From: Hemileia vastatrix
Taxonomy: Eukaryota > Basidiomycota > Pucciniomycetes > Pucciniales > Zaghouaniaceae
Direction: 5' to 3'
DNA length: 64,000 nt
Assembly (NCBI GenBank): GCA_030280995.1
Contig: JASXTE010000008.1
Coordinates: forward strand, 20,883,693-20,947,692
Shown here in pieces: positions 55,346 to 64,000 of this stretch. The position numbers and the translations under genes were made by a program. Under the pieces are notes generated by a model that was not told the DNA's origin, did not search any database, and worked only from the letters and a program-made list of their open reading frames with translations. Position 1 is the first letter of the stretch; the number at the start of each line of letters is the position of its first letter.

Positions 55346-55671
55346 CATATATTAATCCTATCACTGGACAACCTATTCCGTCACCTGCAAAAATTAAAGG
55401 ACATGGATTATATTTCCCAGATCATAGATGTATAGTTGATTTTGGATTAGGAAATTGAATCATCGAAACAGTTTGGAATTCTTCTTACAATAATCACCAA
55501 ACCACAAAGGCTCCTCCAGGTTTGGAATCTTGTCAAGACTTCACGCATTTCGGTTGCTCTTTCCAGATCAGTCAAAAGTTAATCCAACAAATAAACAAGT
55601 TAAAAGAAGAAGAAGAAGGTAATAAATTTAAAAATTCTTTAGGTAGATCTAAAAAGTATAGGGATTCATAG
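55338..55671 (+). pseudogene. Unrecognised repeated coding family, copy 1 (N-terminally truncated)
   Basis: Open except for one TGA at about 55457. Blocks are INPITGQPIPSPAKIKGHGLYF, HRCIVDFGLGN, IIETVWNSSYNNHQTTKAPP, THFGCSFQISQKLI and a basic end LGRSKKYRDS. The residues N-terminal to INPITG (LPNW and FH region of the other copies) are replaced by the palindrome array. The C-terminal half is the best preserved of the three copies. Function unknown. Confidence 0.7.
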
Positions 55672-55975
55672 AGTCACCAAATATTTAATATTCTTCCATA
55701 AATTTTTAATAAATAAATATGATATTTCAATTTATGAAATTAAAGTAATGGGCCAACGACCATGTGTTGTATAAAAATTAATCATGATAACATTAATTTG
55801 TTTTATGGGGTTCCTCTAGCCTATACCTGTGAAAAGTCCCAAACCTAGTTTCTAGACTTGATCTGCATTTTGGCATGAGGAATTGTCATTACTTTAAAAG
55901 TAGTAAATTTAACATATCTTATTTATGTATTAATTAATTTATGTAATTATATTAAATTTTGATGATTTCACCCTT
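55672..55975. other. AT-rich spacer
   Basis: No gene seen between family copy 1 and the ATTGCC hairpins. Confidence 0.5.
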
Positions 55976-56110
55976 TACTTCAATAAAATGCAGGGGAGGG
56001 TATTGCCAATTTTTTAAATCTGACATGTGAAATTGATGACTTAGAAAAATTTGGTGGTACCCACCCCTTGTTTCAGTAAAATTCAAAGGGAGGTATTGCC
56101 TAATTTTCAA
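55976..56110. repeat. Two tandem ATTGCC hairpins
   Basis: First: ACCCCTTTACTTC...GCAGGGGAGGGTATTGCC (about 55976-56010). Second: ACCCCTTGTTTCAGTAAAAT...AAAGGGAGGTATTGCC (about 56070-56103). Each pairs a C run with a G run around a loop holding TAAAA, and ends ATTGCC. Same theme as 19112-19165. Confidence 0.65.
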
Positions 56111-56531
56111 AAGATATAAAGAATTTTATTGAATTAGAAGTATTTAGATAAGAAAAATTATTGACTTGAAAGTAAAGATAGAAAATTTTTATTATAATTT
56201 CAAATTTTTGTCAAAATAAAAGTATAAGCAAACTTATTGACTTGAATGTAAAGATAGAAAAAATGTATAATATTTTCAAAAATTTGTCAAAAATAATGTA
56301 CTATATTCAAGACCTTTTGTAAGTCAGCATATAAGAAAATATTACCAAAAATAAATCAAAAAAAATTAAATTAACTAGAAAAACAATTTATCAATTGAAA
56401 AGGTCAAGTAATTTTTAATGTCCTCATAAGATTGGCAATTTTTTACACATTCCATAATGAAATCTTTTTTTTAAAACTCTCTTGTTTTTCCAATTCACAA
56501 GTAGCCATTTCTCTTTGAAATTGATGGTCAT
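56111..56531 (-). other. AT-rich region, 3' side of the Myb-like gene
   Basis: To about 56400 it is AT-rich filler. From 56531 to about 56410 the reverse strand continues a coding-like frame (EMATCELEKQESFKKK) that is out of phase with the gene because of a frameshift upstream. Confidence 0.5.
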
Positions 56532-57513
56532 TTACTCTTTCCATCTGCTCTGCCTCAAATTTTTTTCTTCCAAATCTAAGGCTTGCTGATCTTTCCTTAG
56601 CATATGATCAAACTTCATCTTCTCAAAGTCAAGGGCATTTCTTGCAATAGTTGATTTTTCTGAGAAAATTAAATTGAAATAAATAAATAAATGAGTTAAT
56701 GATTAAGATATATAGTAAACAAATATTACTTATATCTTTTTTTTCAAAATAATCCTCAAGGGAGCCAAATGAGCTTGTTGAAGTATTACCACGTTTTAAT
56801 AGATGGTTCAAGTTCATTGAAGTTGAGGCTCGACACTTTAGTTTGGAGCTTGTGCAAGAGGCTTCAGGAAGTTCATCTAAAGTAGCTTCTAAAGTGGGAT
56901 TCACATTTCCAGAATCGAGATTATTTAATGGAGATTGAGTTTGAGTAGGAGGAGACTAGAATGAAAGAGAAATTCAGAGAAGAATTGAAGAAAAAAAAAG
57001 TAAACATACATTTAAATTTTGGGCCTCTGAGGATTCAGATCTGCTGCAATATAATTGTTCTGCTTGATAGTCGGGATCATCTTCAGCTGAACTATGGTTA
57101 GAAGGTGGAGGGGATTGATCTCCTTCAAGTAAAGGTGTGTTGGGAGGATTATAGGAAGGTTTGGATCCAGAGGGTATATCCTTAGTAGTATCGTGTAGAA
57201 ACCAAGGGTTTACATCAACTCGGGATCCAAAAAGATTATCCATTTCCTCATAGAAAGGACACATGACATTGAGCTTTTTGGAAACAGTAGTAATTCCAAT
57301 CTCCAAATCATCATCGTCAATACCAAAGCCAGTTTTATTTTCAGAATGATGAGCCTTTTTATATTTTGATTGGTAACTCTTAAATCTCTCCTTCATTTGT
57401 TTTAGATTGATATCGATTCTCCCCCTTGATTTCTTCCTTACTTCATTGGCCATCAATAAGTAGCCATTAAACTTTGAAGAAGGTGGACGTCCAATACAAG
57501 TGGACCTTTCCAT
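56532..57513 (-). pseudogene. Myb/SANT-like DNA-binding protein of a Harbinger element
   Basis: Exons 57513-57010, 56955-56730 and 56659-56532 are joined by introns with GTATGT...CTAG and GTAATA...CTCAG, 54 and 70 bp, and the phases fit. It starts in the second half of a Myb/SANT-like domain (VRKKSRGRIDINLKQMKERF, KSYQSKYKKA), then GFGIDDDDLEIGITTVSKKL and FYEEMDNLFGSR, typical of the DNA-binding partner of Harbinger transposases. The first helix is absent, so an upstream exon is missing or unrecognised. Exon 3 has a coiled-coil-like end (DFEKMKFDHMLRKDQQALDLEEK), where a one-base slip in an A run near 56553 causes an early stop. It lies opposite the transposase at 52669. Confidence 0.75.
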
Positions 57514-57767
57514 TATTTATGCATTTCACTTACTCCATATTCAATTTCCCCGAAAATTCCAACATCAATCTTTCTCACTCTATTTTTACTAATGTTCAAT
57601 CAAGGTTAGTTTCATCTCCTTTTCTTCATGCCTATATGATATCTCTTTACTTCTATAAAAATTTAATACTTAAATATATGTATGACTCTTATCTGGATAA
57701 CAGTGGACTTATTAAACTCCTCTTGTTCTCATTTCCATTAACACTTTTCAAGTTTTTTTAGAATATT
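57514..57767. other. AT-rich spacer
   Basis: Upstream of the Myb-like start. The plus-strand frame at 57474-57761 is hydrophobic and AT-driven; no missing Myb exon is evident. Confidence 0.5.
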
Positions 57768-58510
57768 GAAAATCAGACTCAGAATTGGGATAATGCTTAT
57801 TTGAATCTAATATCCTTTTAACTGAAGATTATTCTGAAGGCTGCCTTTCATTTCTTACAAACAGATTTGAATTTGGTTCAGTGGTTGCTGAGATATTGAC
57901 CTTTAAAGTTGGGCCTTTTTTTCCCAATTTAATTTTTTTATATCATGTTTTTAGGTAACAAATTAGAGTAAGGCTTATTTAAATCATATTTAATTTTACT
58001 TGAGATTCTCCTGAAGCCTACCTTTCATTTACCACAAATGGGTTTGAATTTTGTTCAGTGGTTGCTGAGATTTTGACCTTTAAAGTTGAGCATTTTTTTC
58101 CAAACTTCACTTAATTTATTTTATATTTTTATATTTCATAAATGGAGAATAAGGCTTCTGAAACTATATCTGACTTTTACCTAGGATTTTATCTCCCTCA
58201 TGTTGGAATTTTCATTATCACTTTTTAATTTAATGTGCAATTTTGAAAAGCAGAGTCAGAATTAGGGTTAAGTTTATTTGAATATAATTTTCTTTTAGAT
58301 GAAAATATTTCTAAAGACTATCTTTCATTTTTTATAAATGGATTTGAATTTGGTTCAGTGGTTTATGAGATATTGACTTTTAAAGTTGAGCCTTTTTTTT
58401 CAAAATTTTACTTAATTTATTTCATGTTTTTATATTGCATAATTAGAAATAAGGCTTATGAAACTCTTATCTGATGTTTATCTAGGCTTTTATCTCCCAA
58501 GGATTTGGAT
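57768..58510. repeat. Tandem array, three units, upstream of family copy 2
   Basis: Units begin near 57768, 57958 and 58250. The core TTTGAATTTGGTTCAGTGGT then TGCTGAGATATTGACCTTTA and AAGTTGAGCC recurs in each. A second shared piece, AATAAGGCTT...TATCTCCC, ends units 2 and 3. No strong dyads, unlike the other two arrays. Confidence 0.85.
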
Positions 58511-58574
58511 CACTCAATTATTTCTTGGCTAATTTATTGAAAAAATTACATATTTGTGCATTTCAATCTTATCA

Positions 58575-59059
58575 TAAACTGGCCAAAGAAAGCTGGACTT
58601 CCCAATTGGAAAGATATGGAATGGGTTGAACTCAGTAATGATTATATCTTTTATTCTAATGTTATCATCAACTATGGATGATTTCACAGCTACATCCATG
58701 TTTAAAAAACCAATTCTAATATGTTTACCTTTGGGATTTTTTGTTATATTGATCCTTTTACTGGAAGACCAATCCCTTCACCTGCTAAAATCAAAGGCCA
58801 TGGACTATACTTTCTGTATCATAAATCTATAATAGACTTTGGTTTATAAATGTGATTAATGAAGTGATTTGGCACTCTTCAAGAGATAATCATTAAACTA
58901 CTAAGGCACCACCTGGATTTAAAACTTTCCAAAAATCTTACTCATTTTGAATGTTCTTTTCAGATCAATCAAATTTTGATAAACCAGGCAAGTAAGGTAA
59001 GGGATGAAGGGTCAATAGCTACTAAAATATTAGGAAGGGGCTCTAAATATGGTAGTTAA
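58575..59059 (+). pseudogene. Unrecognised repeated coding family, copy 2
   Basis: The longest copy. Blocks in order are KAGLPNWKDMEWVELSNDY, FYSNVIINYG, a stop, FH, then FTFGIFCYIDPFTGRPIPSP followed by AKIKGHGLYF, IIDFGL, frameshifted IIIKLLRHHLDLK, THFECSFQINQILI and GRGSKYGS. At least four stops and one frameshift. Starts 65 bp after the tandem array. The conserved Gly/Pro/His pattern suggests a compact globular domain; no known motif is recognised. Confidence 0.68.
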
Positions 59060-59307
59060 AAGATTTCCAATTTTTTTTTCTTAAATCTTTAATTTAACAT
59101 TTATTAAAAATAATCAATCAATTTAAGTATTGTACTATCAGGCCCTTGTGGTGTATAAAGGTATTAATTCAATTATATTCTATGAATGAGTTCATAATAA
59201 CATTCTTTTCATATGGTTTCTTTGAATTCACTCATGAAATCATTGGCAGATAGTATTTGAGTTTCCGTTACTTGGTTGATTATCTTTTTTAATCTATTTA
59301 CTTAATT
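59060..59307. other. AT-rich spacer
   Basis: No gene or repeat recognised. Confidence 0.5.
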
Positions 59308-59410
59308 CACCACACAATATGGGAGGCAGACTTGCTAACAAGTTCACAAACTTGAACCCAAACTCATATCTAATTGAGCACACATTGAGGTGGTGTTGAA
59401 AAAATCATGA
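59308..59410. mobile_element. CACTA-type MITE, copy 4 (5' fragment)
   Basis: CACCACACAATATGGGAGGC, a slightly decayed palindrome, and AACCCAAACTCATATCTAAT with GAGCACACATTGAGG match copies 1 and 3 for about 100 bp. No right end. Confidence 0.7.
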
Positions 59411-59739
59411 GGAAATATTGATTTTTATTTTAAAACAACTTTAAATTAATTCAAACATTTATTTAAGCACAGTTGATCATTATCAAAACAAATCTTGATG
59501 CTTGAATTACTGGAATTTTTGAAGGATTATTGAATTAAGTGAACCCCACTACCAAACAAAGTGGTCACATTCATAAGATTGTGAAAAATGATGTTTTTTT
59601 AATTATAAAATTTTTTGTATAAATTGAACTAAAACCCCTTTTGCATGCTTTTACAGGATTTTTCACTAATCAATTTATAAAGGAATCTCCCAATACTATA
59701 AAAGGTTACTCAAGAAAAAAAATGTTAAATGATACTTTT
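59411..59739. other. AT-rich spacer
   Basis: No gene seen. It could be interior of a longer relative of the MITE. Confidence 0.45.
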
Positions 59740-61231
59740 TGTCAGCTTGGATATCCACATGTCGGACTAAAAATTACTTATAAGTTATGTTAAACCCATG
59801 GACTATACATGGGAACAATAAATTAGAGTACAAAAATAGTATACATAAGTAAATTTATGATAAAATACAAAAATATGCCATTATAACACCTTATATACAT
59901 GCATATATCCACCTTTTATCAGTCTTATGTGTTTAAAATTAAGTTGGAATATGTTAGAGTTACCTTAAAAACCTTAAATATGAGGCTACATAATTTTTAA
60001 GTAGACTTAAAGCTGTTGTTTTTATGATTTTATGTGAAAACCAAGAAATGTGCTTTAAATCACTTAAAAGCTGACTATATGCGTTATAAATTTAATAATA
60101 TTAAAAATGCGCTTTGACAGATCAATTTCTCTTAATTAGAGATATTGATTTGGCTGCTAAAATGCATAAAAATAACACTTTTTAAATTTGGTGTTTTTAT
60201 GCCAGAAATGGCTCCTGTGTGCTGGCCACATACTGCCTGCATTTTTCCCATGTGAATAGCTTCATTTTTAGCAAAGTTAGATTTTTAACACTATAATTAC
60301 CCCACATTCTACACCCACTGTGGTGAAACATGCTAAAATATGCAACAGGCGCCTATTTAGTGTCCTAGCTTAATTACAAATGCATTGACCCTCTTTATAT
60401 GCATTAATTTCATTAATAACCTCAATCTTGGCACTTTAATTCACTACCACACTTAATTTTGACTAAATTAGTCAAGAATTTACCCATGAAAGCACCTGCC
60501 AATGACTGCATGTAGTTCTCCCACATCTCATGCCCTTTTTTGGGTTTTTAAGTGGTTTCTCAGTCAATTTTGGTTATTTTTGAATGCGGACTTCATGTAG
60601 TATAATGTCATGACTATCCCCGAAATTTCTACTTTTAATCCCCCTTTCTATTGAGTAATAATCGGTCTTAATTTTCCCTTTTTAGTCTTTTATTTTAATG
60701 TATAAAACACATACTCTCTTTTTTGCTTATTCTTTATTTTTGTTAAATTATCCCTATTACTACAGGATTTTGGTGGGTGATATCATTTTGATTATTTTAC
60801 TGGTCACTGTTTATGTTGTTGGGCATGATTATTAGCTGGAATGAGGTGCCATTAACTCTTTATAGAGCTGGTAAATCAAGGGGTTCATTTGGGAGTTATT
60901 GTGTATAAAATGAGGGGGTTTTTTGGTCTTGTTTTGGACATTCTTTATCATTACAATTAAAACATATAACCAATACAATTACAATACATATCAATAGTAC
61001 TTATAAAGTCTTTGAATAGTATCTGAATCAATTAAATCTATTTTTCTACCAACTATAAGATTTTAAGCCATATATAATTAGTGAGATTAAAATTACTGAG
61101 ACCCTTATATTGAGTTATATTTTAACACTTATTGGATTTGTACTACAGTATTCATATAGGACCATTAAAATCTTCTAGACAACTGACAATTCAAGCTAGT
61201 TCATTTCTCTGTACTTGACCTCAGCCTGAAA
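59740..61231 (+). repeat. Solo LTR, copy D (1492 bp)
   Basis: Full-length partner of 13170-14657, opposite orientation. Starts TGTCAGCTTGGATATCC and ends CAGCCTGAAA. Flanks are CTTTT (59735-59739) and CTATT (61232-61236), a 5-bp duplication with one change. It keeps TCTTCTAGACAACTGAC near the end. Confidence 0.85.
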
Positions 61232-61236
61232 CTATT

Positions 61237-61640
61237 CATCAAAATTTTATTAGTAAAAATTTCCTGAAGTATATATTTGTTCTCATTGTATGAGTATATA
61301 TATTTTTAAGTATTTCTCAAGCTTTAAAGTATTAGTGGAAGCTACATAAAGTTCGAAATTGATGGTAAAAATAATTTAGTTAATTTTACAATCCAAAAAA
61401 ATTAATATTTTACAATTAATTTAGGTTTAAAAATATTTTATTGTCACTATTTTTCAAAAAAAAAAAAATTACCATTACCTTCATTATAGAAAAAAAATAA
61501 TTGTCAAATTTCAACAAGAATAAAATATATGGCTAATGTATTTTGCACAATAGTTATAAGTTTTTTTTGTTTCATGCCATTTCATTCTCAGTTCTATATA
61601 ATTTATTATTTATAGATATTATTTATTCTCTTCAAAAATT
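61237..61640. other. AT-rich spacer
   Basis: No gene or named repeat seen. Confidence 0.5.
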
Positions 61641-62260
61641 TTCATTCCTAATACTTCCCTCCCCTCTTTTGTGCTTCTCATATGCTTCCCCTCACACATT
61701 CTCTTTCTCTCTTAAATTTAGTGCTACTCCCCCCAGTCCTCTCCCCTCACCACCCCTTGCATCCCCCTTCTCCACCCTTCTCCCTCCCAACTCACCTCAC
61801 TTAAATCCATTTTTTACACATACCACCCCTTTTTATCCTCTATCAATCCTTACATATCTCATATAACTATGAAAAACTTTAACTGATCTCCTTCTCACCC
61901 CTTTTCCTCTATATAGAAAAAAGGGGTGAATTGAAAAGCCAAATAGGTGGGGTTAATTGACAAGCCAAAGAGGTGGGGTGAGAAGCAAAAGGATCAAGTT
62001 AATTTTGAGATTAAATGGTTGAGATGAGAAACAAGAAGGCTAAATCTGGAAGCAAGAGGTTTAGGATATCTTAAAAAGGGCTTGGTGGGCTAAAGGGTGG
62101 AAAGGAAAGGTTGAGGTGGGAGGTGAAAGAGTTGGGGTGGGGTAGGGAGGAGTGTAAAAGGGGTGAGTATAGATGAGGATGGAGTGAGAGTAGTGTTATG
62201 GGGTGAAAACTAAAAGGGAAGGGGAGGGGTGAGGAGTATGTAAACTTACTCATGAATTTT
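61641..62260. repeat. Pyrimidine tract followed by purine tract
   Basis: 61641-61910 is pyrimidine-rich (CCCCTCCCCTC-type runs) and 61911-62260 purine-rich (GGGGAGGGGTGAGG-type runs) on the same strand. Together they look like a loose inverted pair. Open frames through it are low-complexity. Confidence 0.6.
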
Positions 62261-64000
62261 AGATACTTCAGCAACTTCCTTGGGATGTTTATCAAAAGAA
62301 GAGATATGGGAAAGAAGTCTAAATGAATACAAAGGCAGAGAAAGGCATTTTTAGAGCTCAAAAGGATGTGAAATGAGGTGGAAAAAAACTGAAGGTGGAC
62401 TTTATCTTTTGGCGGAAGAACAGAGTTCACCCTGTATGAATTCAGTACTCATTTTCCACAATAAAAAACAAGAAGTAAAAGTGGTTTATTTCTATTTTTA
62501 ACCCTCAATTCATACAAGCTATTGGTTTATTCAATGTTTGTAATAAGCACTGAACATTGAGACTGAAGATCTACAGGAATGTAAAAAGTAGCCATTAAAT
62601 ACTATTTAAATTTTTTACAAAGTTGTTTACAGAATCTTTATTAAGAATATAAATAAGATAGAAAACCAATAAAATGGGTAAACTTTTGAAACAGTTTGGG
62701 AAAGGTAAAAAATCCTAAATTAAAATTTTGAAGTAGTGCACTTTTATTCTATTAGATATATGTATAGAGCCTTTAGTTTAGTTCAGAACAATTTTAGTGA
62801 GATGTATAATATTTTTAAATTAAATTAAAAAATTTAAATAAATATTTAACATGAGACAAATTGATATATATAGTAAACCTTTGGCTCTATTTCATTTTCT
62901 ATGATTATTGTACATGCAATAATAATTAACCATCATAGCCAAAAATTTAATAAAATAAGTATGTTCCTGCTCAGAATCTTTGAATAATCTATCAAAAAAA
63001 AATAAAAACATTTTTAATCCTTTTTTTACTAAAGTTTTTTCATTTCAATGACTATATACATTTTCCGAAAATGGTATATCTTAATTTTGGTGGTACTTAG
63101 ATTGAACTAAAAATGAGATCCTGTTTTCATCTGTGGTTCAAGCTAAGTTAAACTGTGAGAAAATTTAAAAACTTTTAAAGGTTTTATCAAATATTTTTAC
63201 ATTTAAACATAATTATATTCTTATATGAAAATGATTTATATTAAATACTTTAAATTTCTGGAAATAAATACAAATGATGAATCATTTTGGAGAAAATATT
63301 TATTAAAAATATTTGGATGTTGATTTTCTAATATTATGAAATTATTCTTTTTTCTCCATGAAAGATTAAGAAGATAACTAAAAAAGAATTTTTATACAAC
63401 TATAACATATAAAAAAGGTATCAGATCTTCTTTCTAGCATAATAATAATTCAAAATAACAATTTAATCATTTTAAGTACAAATTATATAGATCCTTAAAA
63501 GCCTCTCATTATTTTTTTTGATTTTCATTTGTAAATTATAAGGAAATATCATAAGATAAAAATGGTATCTTTTTGAAAAATAAAATAAATATACTTCAAA
63601 TAAATATCTATTGTTGTAAAAACTCAAAGTTTAACCTTAAGTTTCTGTTTGAAATGTGCACTGCTGAGCTGAAATATTCTCTATTCAAATTCATTTTTTT
63701 AAAAATATATTCATTCTTGTATTTCTTATTTTTAAGGCCAATTAGAAGAAGATTTATAAAATCTTCTGTTTACATAGGATATCAAAGGGATTTTACTTTA
63801 AAGAATTCGAAATTTAATAGAAGAATCATATAATTTTTACCTATCAGTGTGAATATCATTTTTCTAATAAATGATTGATAAATTTTTAACTCATATATTT
63901 TATTTAAGAAGTATGTGTAAATGTTCAGTTGTGAATAAATCCTGTCAAAACCTTTTTTCCAAAGACTAAAAAAGTAAACCTGAAAATATTTGCTTAATTT
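62261..64000. other. AT-rich sequence, nothing recognised
   Basis: No gene, RNA or structured repeat could be supported. The frame at 63573-63833 is Lys/Phe/Ile-rich, as expected from composition. Confidence 0.55.

Noticed and set aside
62071..62430. 119-codon Ser/Pro/Leu-rich frame
   Set aside because: Antisense of a purine tract; low complexity.

Overview
The window looks like gene-poor, very AT-rich fungal DNA made almost entirely of transposable elements in various states of decay. I see no convincing host gene, tRNA, rRNA or CRISPR array. Short spliceosomal introns, chromodomain Ty3/Gypsy elements and a PIF/Harbinger element with a separate Myb/SANT-like gene suggest a repeat-bloated basidiomycete, most likely a rust fungus (Pucciniales). 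This is inference from family resemblance; species cannot be fixed from the sequence.

Layout. 1-4671: 5' part of a minus-strand Ty3/Gypsy element (I), with a 261-bp CACTA-type MITE inside. 4680-8850: minus-strand Ty1/Copia relic, followed by a tandem array (8877-9420). 9421-13164: AT-rich DNA with two look-alike hairpins. 13165-17430: a 1.5-kb solo LTR, a second copy of the same LTR, duplicated flanks and two different CACTA-type MITEs. 17431-20754: a Harbinger fragment, degraded coding-like sequence and a minus-strand copy of an unrecognised coding family next to a tandem array. 20755-29222: plus-strand chromodomain Gypsy element III. 29223-30227: fragments. 30228-39782: minus-strand chromodomain Gypsy element II, with a nested insertion in gag. 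39783-41827: fragments. 41833-51226: minus-strand chromodomain Gypsy element IV, the best preserved. 52397-57513: Harbinger transposase and Myb/SANT pseudogenes facing each other, separated by a pyrimidine tract, an array of 36-bp palindromes and a second copy of the unrecognised family. 57768-59059: another tandem array and the third family copy. 59060-64000: MITE fragment, a second full solo LTR and AT-rich or strand-biased DNA.

Elements II, III and IV are one chromodomain Gypsy lineage. They share protease motif DSGAGGSVVSE, a YIDD reverse transcriptase, an HHCC integrase, a C-terminal chromodomain, an atypical nucleocapsid finger and a non-coding leader made of repeated stem-loops. Element boundaries were set by direct reading: II has 790-bp LTRs with target duplication AAAAC, IV has 1275/1277-bp LTRs with GAATG, and the solo LTR at 13170-14657 has AAGTT.

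The best candidate for something undescribed is a three-copy module at 19440-20265, 54846-55671 and 57768-59059. Each has a short tandem array, built in two cases from palindromes, directly upstream of a degraded coding sequence carrying a DP-TG-IPSPA core. I do not recognise the protein.
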